Of a stretch of DNA of 39,510 nt, positions 34,637-39,510 are shown piece after piece. The DNA lies in the NCBI RefSeq assembly GCF_000439375.1, contig NZ_ATMI01000047.1:1-39510 (forward strand). Reading direction: 5' to 3'. Both the position numbers and the translations under genes were made by a program. This DNA is from Tatumella saanichensis. Lineage in GTDB: Bacteria > Pseudomonadota > Gammaproteobacteria > Enterobacterales > Enterobacteriaceae. The notes beneath the pieces are model-generated. The model had not been told where the DNA came from, ran no database searches, and worked only from the letters and a program-made list of their open reading frames with translations. Every line of letters starts with the position of its first letter. The stretch's first letter is position 1.

Positions 34637-35698
34637 ATGCCAGTGTTACATAACCTTGTTTCTAATAAAGAACTTAAAGAGCGCATGCTTGCGGAAACTG
34701 AACCGCGCACCACCGTTTCTTTCTACAAATATTTCCGCATTGAGGATCCCCAGGGGTTCCGTGACCGCTTATACCGTGCATTACTTGACCTGAAGGTGTT
34801 TGGTCGTATCTATGTGGCCGCTGAAGGGATTAACGCGCAGATCAGCGTCCCGGCCAGCCGCTATGAAGCCATGAAACAGACCCTATACGGTTTCGACCCA
34901 GCGCTGGACGGTTTACGCATGAATATTGCCCTCGATGACGACGGTAAATCGTTCTGGGTACTGCGTCTAAAAGTACGTGAACGTATCGTTGCCGACGGTA
35001 TCGACGATGATAGCTTCGATGCTTCCGACGTGGGTGAGTATTTGAAAGCGGATGAAGTCAACCAGATGCTGGATGACCCGGATGCAGTATTTGTCGATAT
35101 GCGTAACCATTATGAATATGAAGTCGGACATTTCGACAACGCCATGGAAATCCCAGCCGACACGTTCCGCGATCAGTTACCGATGGCGGTTGATATGCTA
35201 GCTGAGCAGAAAGACAAAAAAATTGTCATGTACTGCACCGGCGGTATCCGCTGTGAAAAAGCCAGTGCCTGGATGCGCCATAAAGGTTTCGATAATGTAT
35301 ATCATATCGAAGGGGGGATTATCGAATATACCCGCCGTGCCCGTGAACAGGGGCTGCCCGTCCGTTTCAAAGGTAAGAACTTTGTCTTTGACGAGCGGAT
35401 GGGTGAGCGTATCTCCGAGGATGTGTTAGCACATTGCCATCAGTGTGGTGCTTCTTGTGACACTCACGTTAACTGCATTAACGATGGCTGTCATTTGCTG
35501 TTTATTCAATGTCCAACCTGTGCCGAAAAATACCACGGCTGTTGCAGCCCGATGTGTATGGAAGAGTCGCAGCTGTCACCGGAAGAGCAGCGCATCCGTC
35601 GCGCCGGACGTGAAACCAGCAATAAAATTTTCAATAAATCTCGCGGTGTGTTACGAATGACCCTACCGCAACCAGTTAAACCGGACTCTGCAGAGTAA
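34637..35698 (+). CDS. trhO: tRNA uridine 5-oxyacetic acid-linked hydroxylase TrhO (YceA), rhodanese family
   Basis: A 353-residue protein matching E. coli YceA. TrhO performs the oxygen-dependent hydroxylation of U34 that starts the 5-oxyacetyl-uridine pathway in tRNA. The order is an N-terminal acylphosphatase-like UPF0176 domain (~25-120), a rhodanese domain with active-site Cys200 ([11 protein letters not shown]), and a C-terminal cysteine-rich region ([19 protein letters not shown]) that may bind metal. The ATG at 34637 is used because it follows the TATAAT promoter by 42 bases and a TAGGAA-like ribosome binding site by about 10; the in-frame ATG-region upstream would start inside the promoter. 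A strong terminator follows. Confidence 0.94.
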   Translation: MPVLHNLVSNKELKERMLAETEPRTTVSFYKYFRIEDPQGFRDRLYRALLDLKVFGRIYVAAEGINAQISVPASRYEAMKQTLYGFDPALDGLRMNIALDDDGKSFWVLRLKVRERIVADGIDDDSFDASDVGEYLKADEVNQMLDDPDAVFVDMRNHYEYEVGHFDNAMEIPADTFRDQLPMAVDMLAEQKDKKIVMYCTGGIRCEKASAWMRHKGFDNVYHIEGGIIEYTRRAREQGLPVRFKGKNFVFDERMGERISEDVLAHCHQCGASCDTHVNCINDGCHLLFIQCPTCAEKYHGCCSPMCMEESQLSPEEQRIRRAGRETSNKIFNKSRGVLRMTLPQPVKPDSAE

Positions 35699-35711
35699 GG
35701 TTCAACAAGCA

Positions 35712-35739
35712 AAACGCCTGCTCAAGCCAGGCGTTTTTT
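35712..35739 (+). terminator. Terminator of trhO
   Basis: AAACGCCTG (35712-35720) pairs with CAGGCGTTT (35728-35736), followed by three further T. Four A before the left arm allow it to serve the convergent phosphatase gene too. Confidence 0.88.
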
Positions 35740-35764
35740 ATATGCAATCACAAAGTCTTGCCCG

Positions 35765-37495
35765 TTACAGTGGAAATTCCAAGGTTTCACTGAGATCGCC
35801 CATTGGCGGGTGGCCATTTTTGCGCAGAGCGTGATCACGTTGCGTCAGCCCCGGCAAGTGGGGAAGGTCGAATACTCGGCTGATCAGCCGCAGTATCGAA
35901 CCGGTGTCATATTGGCTATGTTCAACATGCCCTTTGCGCGCGAAAGGAGAAATCACCAGCGCAGGTATTCGAGTGCCCGGCCCCCAGCGATCGCCTTTTG
36001 GCGGCGCAATATGATCCCACCAGCCACCGTTCTCATCAAAGGTCACCACCACCACCGTGTTTTGCCAAAGCGGGCTCTGTTGCAGACCGTCAATAATATG
36101 GGCGATATGGCGGTCCCCGGCATCGACATCAGAATATCCGGCATGCATATTCAGATTTCCCTGCGGTTTATAAAAACTAACCGGCGGTAGCTTACCGGCA
36201 GCCGCTGCCGCCAGGAAATGGTTGGTGTCAGCACTGTCGCCCAGTCCACCATCACGCAGATGAGTTTGGCGGTATTCCTTATGCTGCGGACCGAGATTTT
36301 CAAAATAATTCAGCGGCTGGTGGTGTAGCTGAAAATATGGCCGTGGTGGAAACGTCTTACTGTCTTGGTGATCATCTAAGGCAAACTGCCAGCCACCGGC
36401 ATACCAAGCCCAGTCGATGCCTTTCTGCGATAACAGATCACCGATATGGGTATGGGTTTGTGCAGGCAGTGTTTTCGGCGAACTCGGATCAGCCAGTGCT
36501 GGGTTTTTCGGGTCTCGGCTGCCTGACGGCCAGTAGGGAGGCAGCATGGTATTTACCGCATAGCCGTCTGGAGTAATTTGACTGGGACCAAACTGTGGTA
36601 TCCCTTCGAGGGCACTGTGCGGCGAGGCGTCTAAGGGTTTGAGGCGCGGATCTGCAGGGTCATCGCTCATCAAGGTCGCCACTAAGTTTTTAGCCGGAGA
36701 GTTATATACATCCGGATAGACCGGTGGCTGAGCGGCCACCAGATACTGATGGTTAAGAAAAGAGCCACCGAATGCCCCTTGGAAAAAGTTATCACACAGA
36801 GTGTACTGTTGCGCCAGTTTCCACAGTCGCAGGTTCCAAGCACTGTCAGCATAGTAGCCCATCGTCAGGGCACCGCTATCTGCCCAAGCAACGAAACGAT
36901 CGTTTTTGCCGCCGTTAATCTGCATCTGATTCTGATAAAACACATGCCAGAGATCCCGGGTGACCACGCCTTGGGGCAGATATTCTCCCGCTGGCCCTTT
37001 CAGGGAAAATGGCTGATTAGGTAGGTGTTGCAACCAGGGCACCTGCTGATCGATATGATACTGGGTGTGATTGACGGTCTGTGCATCAGGCACTAATCCC
37101 TTCCAAATTGGTGGCAGTTCGTTGAGCAGTGAACCGTCACGATCCCGTTGTTGGTACTGTTCTTTAGTCAGTGACGAGAGGGGCTTTTCTACCCCAGGAA
37201 AGTTGGCAAACAGGTTGTTGAAACTGCGATTCTCGGCATAGATCACTACAATATGGTGGATATGTTGACGCAACAGCCGGTCCTGCTCACGGGCTGGTAA
37301 CTGATGTAGTCGCTGGGCTGGAGGAGTTTTAGCCGCGGTTGCCTGAGCCAGCGGTAGCAAGCCAGAGCTTAATCCTAATACTGAGGCCCCAGCCAGAAAA
37401 CGACGACGTGCGGGGTTATCAAGCTCAGTGGACAACGCTCCATCCGAAGGGGGGGCCGGCTGATCACTGTTGTGGGGGGTGTCGTTTTTTTTCAT
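35765..37495 (-). CDS. Tat-exported phosphatase/phospholipase C-type phosphoesterase (AcpA family)
   Basis: A 576-residue exported phosphoesterase. A long n-region leads to a twin-arginine signal, A-R-R-R-F-L-A-G (29-36), with a hydrophobic core to ~52. The enzyme domain opens with IVVIYAENRSFNNLF (E88, N89, S91), the metal-site motif of the phosphoesterase family PF04185 that holds phospholipase C and Francisella AcpA. Near the end VVVTFDENGGWWDHI supplies the second metal site. The GVEKPL and GQ-like N-terminal pattern favour the acid phosphatase branch over haemolytic phospholipase C, but the two are hard to separate by eye. It occupies the spot of E. coli yceI-yceJ-yceO. Four PhoB-type repeats lie 58-97 bases before the start, so it is very likely phosphate-starvation induced. 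Confidence 0.88.
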   Translation of the reverse strand: MKKNDTPHNSDQPAPPSDGALSTELDNPARRRFLAGASVLGLSSGLLPLAQATAAKTPPAQRLHQLPAREQDRLLRQHIHHIVVIYAENRSFNNLFANFPGVEKPLSSLTKEQYQQRDRDGSLLNELPPIWKGLVPDAQTVNHTQYHIDQQVPWLQHLPNQPFSLKGPAGEYLPQGVVTRDLWHVFYQNQMQINGGKNDRFVAWADSGALTMGYYADSAWNLRLWKLAQQYTLCDNFFQGAFGGSFLNHQYLVAAQPPVYPDVYNSPAKNLVATLMSDDPADPRLKPLDASPHSALEGIPQFGPSQITPDGYAVNTMLPPYWPSGSRDPKNPALADPSSPKTLPAQTHTHIGDLLSQKGIDWAWYAGGWQFALDDHQDSKTFPPRPYFQLHHQPLNYFENLGPQHKEYRQTHLRDGGLGDSADTNHFLAAAAAGKLPPVSFYKPQGNLNMHAGYSDVDAGDRHIAHIIDGLQQSPLWQNTVVVVTFDENGGWWDHIAPPKGDRWGPGTRIPALVISPFARKGHVEHSQYDTGSILRLISRVFDLPHLPGLTQRDHALRKNGHPPMGDLSETLEFPL

Positions 37496-37552
37496 CGATA
37501 GTCCTCTACGGGAGTCTGATAACAGAAGCCGCAGTGATGCTATGAGGCGAGG

Positions 37553-37592
37553 GTGACAGATCGATGACGCTATGCTGACAGTACTGTGACAG
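37553..37592 (-). promoter_or_regulatory. Tandem Pho boxes (PhoB sites) upstream of the exported phosphatase
   Basis: On the minus strand four 7-base units recur at exactly 11-base steps: CTGTCAC (37586-37592), CTGTCAG (37575-37581), GCGTCAT (37564-37570) and CTGTCAC (37553-37559). The PhoB consensus is CTGTCAT repeated with a 4-base AT-rich gap, that is 11-base periodicity, so this is two complete Pho boxes in a row. The downstream end lies about 58 bases before the phosphatase start codon. The -10 is weak (CATAGC or similar near 37540), as is usual for PhoB-activated promoters. Confidence 0.8.
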
Positions 37593-37608
37593 TCACAGCA
37601 GGAAAGCA

Positions 37609-37626
37609 GCCCGCAGCAAGGCGGGC
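37609..37626 (-). terminator. Short hairpin behind the solA-like gene
   Basis: GCCCGC (37609-37614) pairs with GCGGGC (37621-37626) across a 6-base loop, about 17 bases past the solA-like stop. The tract following on the minus strand (TGCTTTCC) is weakly T-rich. Confidence 0.45.
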
Positions 37627-37642
37627 CGGAGTGTTGCCGGTT

Positions 37643-38743
37643 TCAGTGGCTGAAGCGGTGCAATGAGAAAGGTTCTAAATCGTAATCAGGGACTTGATGT
37701 TGGGCAAACTGACAGGCGATATCGGCCAGTGCGGGGGCTAATGGCAAGCTATCACGGCCACCACCGCTGATGATTAAGCAGTCCGCATTCTGTGGGGCGA
37801 TATCGATAATCCATTCACCGTCGGCGGTCTGCTGATAGCATTCAGCCGTACCCCGTAGACAGCCACCGACGCCGCTCAGCGTTTCCCGCAGAAAACCGAA
37901 ACATTGGCTACCGTCCGACGCGACACTGCCAAACGGCAGTAGGGTATCCGCGGAAGACAAGGATTGAGCGCTGTCCTCACGGCTGACCGGCAGAGCATCC
38001 GCTTGGCTAGGGAATGCAGAGTATTGGCTGCCGTCCGACAGTCGCAACTGCAATGCCGGGAACTGATTATGTCCGCTGTAACGGCCATCTGCCTGAAACC
38101 AGCCGGTCACCTGACGAATTGCATTTATCGGTAACTCTGGCATCAGCTGATTTAACAGACTACCGCTGCTGAGCAGCACCTTATGTCCACGGTAGACCCC
38201 ATCAACAGTTTCCACCCATTGTTCGCCCTCGTGACTCTGGATACTGATGACCGGGCAGTTAAATAACTGGCCAGCACCCTGTTCACAGGCCAGACGCACC
38301 CACTCGCCGACTATTTGCTGTGCATCAACGAAACTGCCTTGAGGGTCAAAGACTGCCTCGCTGTCCGCCGGCAGACTGATCTGTGGCCAGCGTGCCTGTA
38401 GCACTGACTGAGTCAACGCTTCACTATCTGACTTCTGGCGAACCGCGACGAGCAGGGCATCATCAGGCGGGGCGGCGTACAGCACACCGCTATGCTGTAT
38501 TAAGGAAGGCTGGCTTGCGGCAAATTCTTGCCATAGCTGTTGGCTGCGTGCTGCTAACGCCTGACGTGCTGGCGATGGTTGAGCGGAGGGAAATGGGAGT
38601 CGTCGCAACCCACTGTGGCCCCCGAAGCTATGGGGAGGATGTCTGGCATCAATCATCAACACTTTCAGCCCAGCACGACTGGTGTAGTAACCGGTCGCAG
38701 CACCGACAGAGCCGCTGCCGACAATAATTAGATCATAAACCAT
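37643..38743 (-). CDS. solA: SolA-like FAD oxidoreductase (DAO family) with altered catalytic positions
   Basis: A 366-residue protein in the position of E. coli solA (N-methyl-L-tryptophan oxidase, 372 residues) and similar throughout: YDLIIVGSGSVGAATGYY with the FAD-binding GxGxxG (9-14), QLFNCPV, W-F-Q-A-D-G-R-Y-S, D-G-S-Q-x-F-x-F-L-R, and the C-terminal D-Y-D-L-x-P-F-S-L-x-R-F. Key positions differ, however. The E. coli O2-activating lysine (ALKIGKH) aligns with Pro252 (ALPVSRE). The substrate-binding lysine (GHGFKFA) aligns with Pro334 (SLPLA). The flavin-linking cysteine (AACTY) aligns with Glu301, with Cys302 next to it (TAECY). The TR-containing loop after residue 43 is also changed. 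It is intact in frame, so either a changed function or early loss. Comparison is from memory. Confidence 0.8.
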   Translation of the reverse strand: MVYDLIIVGSGSVGAATGYYTSRAGLKVLMIDARHPPHSFGGHSGLRRLPFPSAQPSPARQALAARSQQLWQEFAASQPSLIQHSGVLYAAPPDDALLVAVRQKSDSEALTQSVLQARWPQISLPADSEAVFDPQGSFVDAQQIVGEWVRLACEQGAGQLFNCPVISIQSHEGEQWVETVDGVYRGHKVLLSSGSLLNQLMPELPINAIRQVTGWFQADGRYSGHNQFPALQLRLSDGSQYSAFPSQADALPVSREDSAQSLSSADTLLPFGSVASDGSQCFGFLRETLSGVGGCLRGTAECYQQTADGEWIIDIAPQNADCLIISGGGRDSLPLAPALADIACQFAQHQVPDYDLEPFSLHRFSH

Positions 38744-38803
38744 AACAATAAGATCCCTGTATCAGGTAAGCAGGCAGCATAGCAGAGGTGGGCAGCACCA
38801 ACA

Positions 38804-38825
38804 ATAAAGGCACCCTTAGGTGCCT
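38804..38825 (-). terminator. Terminator of bssS
   Basis: AGGCACC (38808-38814) and GGTGCCT (38819-38825) form a 7-base-pair stem with a CTTA loop. On the minus strand it is followed by TTATTGTTGG. It starts 12 bases past the bssS stop. Confidence 0.65.
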
Positions 38826-38837
38826 GTTGGTAAGAGA

Positions 38838-39092
38838 CTAATGTTTTTGCGGAGCGGAGAACGTATTTTCTGCAGATTCTATTTTCGCGATACCCGCTTC
38901 CAGTATTGAGATAAACTGGCGGGCCACATCAGTCGTCAGCCAATAAGTCGGACCTACATCGGCATTCTCTTCAGTCTGTCCTGCAGAAGATAAGGAATGC
39001 AGGCGGATCATCATGGCATCGTAGACATCAACGGTACTGATATCCCATCCGACCAGTGGATGAGTCTGGATCACATCTTTCTCTCTATCCAT
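38838..39092 (-). CDS. bssS: Biofilm regulator BssS
   Basis: An 84-residue protein, the same length as E. coli BssS (YceP), with near-identical blocks VIQTHPLVGWDISTVD and WLTTDVARQFISILEAGIAK. In E. coli it affects biofilm formation through indole and AI-2 signalling. The ATG at 39090-39092 is chosen because AGGAGG lies 4 bases upstream; the open frame back to 39161 is not conserved. Same strand as and downstream-neighbour order with solA as in E. coli. The following E. coli gene, dinI, is not found; an IS3-family element begins instead. Confidence 0.95.
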   Translation of the reverse strand: MDREKDVIQTHPLVGWDISTVDVYDAMMIRLHSLSSAGQTEENADVGPTYWLTTDVARQFISILEAGIAKIESAENTFSAPQKH

Positions 39093-39415
39093 AAAACCTC
39101 CTGTTACTCGTTTAACTACGTGTAGGTTGAGGTTTACTTCGTTCCTCGCCAGTAAAGACAAAGCCGTATCAGTATAGCATGCCGGCCTGAGGATGGCAGA
39201 AATCTAGCATAAAATTCTGCTGGCTTACCCTATGATTGCGGCTATTAGTCGGCGGATCCCGAGTAAGGGATGCAAAGATGGCGAGTAAGCTAATGAAAAA
39301 TAAGATGACTACTTTTATGATCAGCAAGGTTGTTATTGATAGGAAATATACGCGGTGACAACGAATCAGAGGTTTCTGAAGAGGAAGCGGTAAACGAAGA
39401 CGCTAACGGCACTGA
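39093..39415. other. 323-base gap between bssS and the IS3-family element
   Basis: Presumed bssS promoter region, with the transposon end somewhere in its right half. No recognisable gene. Two tiny plus-strand frames, of 21 codons ending at about 39358 and a short acidic one ending at 39419, lack convincing signals. I could not recognise the terminal inverted repeat of the insertion element. Confidence 0.4.
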
Positions 39416-39510
39416 CTAGTCCTGGTATAGATTGACAGCTTTCTGTCTGTAAAACGCCTGATGAACTTCATCGGGCGTTTTGTATTTTAGGGATTGATGT
39501 GGCCTCTCAT
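39416..39510 (-). CDS. IS3-family transposase OrfB, C-terminal end, cut by window edge
   Basis: Reading the minus strand from the right edge gives an open frame of 30 codons to TAG at 39416-39418. It starts ERPHQSLKYKTPDEV and ends VNLYQD. The (E/R)RPHQ(S/A)L-x-x-K-T-P-x-E-V pattern is the standard C-terminal end of IS3-family DDE transposases (rve domain). The gene continues to the right of the window, so intactness is unknown. A 15-base-pair hairpin at 39451-39482 that looks like a terminator falls inside this coding sequence. Confidence 0.8.
   Translation of the reverse strand, partial: ERPHQSLKYKTPDEVHQAFYRQKAVNLYQD

Noticed and set aside
37584..37598. Palindrome CTGTGACAGTCACAG, first considered a CRP or LexA site
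   Set aside because: The half-sites are 3 bases apart, not 6 as for CRP, and it does not match CTGT-N8-ACAG. It is a by-product of the PhoB repeats.
39336..39419. Small acidic plus-strand frame ending E-E-E-A-V-N-E-D...
   Set aside because: It has only TTG starts, no clear ribosome binding site, and it overlaps the end of the minus-strand transposon. A loose resemblance of DNE to DinI is too short to count.
39451..39482. Long terminator-like hairpin AAAACGCC...GGCGTTTT
   Set aside because: It falls inside the coding sequence of the IS3-family transposase tail read on the minus strand, so it is explained by codons, though it might still stop transcription entering the element.
1..39510. CRISPR arrays, tRNA or rRNA genes, prophage attachment sites
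   Set aside because: No spaced direct repeats of CRISPR length, no cloverleaf or rRNA sequence, and no integrase or flanking direct repeat was seen.

Overview
The window looks like the chromosome of a member of Enterobacterales, most likely Erwiniaceae near Tatumella or Pantoea. The right third carries the Escherichia coli-type block opgC / opgG-opgH / yceK / msyB / lpxL / trhO(yceA) / solA / bssS in E. coli order, with proteins I recognise as close to their E. coli counterparts. The presence of a three-subunit membrane-bound sugar-acid dehydrogenase points to the ketogluconate-forming Tatumella/Pantoea group. The genus is an inference; no rRNA or other marker gene is present.

Left part (1-5,000): the C-terminal end of a type VI secretion TssM protein enters from the left edge. 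It is followed by the decayed C-terminal third of a GMC-family dehydrogenase on the minus strand, carrying two in-frame TGA codons and its own terminator. Then come an AaeB-like FUSC exporter in an apparent operon with an exported carboxylesterase, yqfB (an N4-acetylcytidine amidohydrolase), and a small orphan gene.

Middle part (5,000-26,300): an accessory transport and redox region. It holds an HlyD adaptor with two ABC-2 permeases but no ATPase; a divergent pair of an iron alcohol dehydrogenase and an aldo/keto reductase; a second FUSC exporter; a CxxS DsbA-like protein; an NCS1 nucleobase permease; a PKHD-type 2-oxoglutarate oxygenase; two MFS exporters back to back; an exported pair (Tat-dependent cupin plus a signal-peptide-bearing NADP-oxidoreductase-like protein); the dehydrogenase operon gamma-large-cytochrome c, with a recognisable promoter and operator; and a SulP anion transporter.

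Right part (26,300-39,510): osmoregulated periplasmic glucan synthesis (opgC divergent from opgGH), an inactivated IS200-type element directly behind the opgH terminator, then yceK, msyB, lpxL and trhO. In place of E. coli yceI-yceJ-yceO there is a Tat-exported phosphatase/phospholipase-type gene preceded by four CTGTCA-type repeats at exact 11-base spacing, a tandem PhoB box. A SolA-like protein that appears to have lost its catalytic lysine follows, then bssS. The window ends inside the 3' end of an IS3-family transposase on the minus strand, where E. coli has dinI.

I did not find a wholly new defence or mobile system. The strongest unexplained signals are the four-repeat Pho promoter, the SolA homologue with altered catalytic positions, the exported nucleotide-binding oxidoreductase next to a Tat cupin, and the decayed second copy of a GMC dehydrogenase. 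All comparisons to E. coli or IS200 proteins are from memory, not from alignment.
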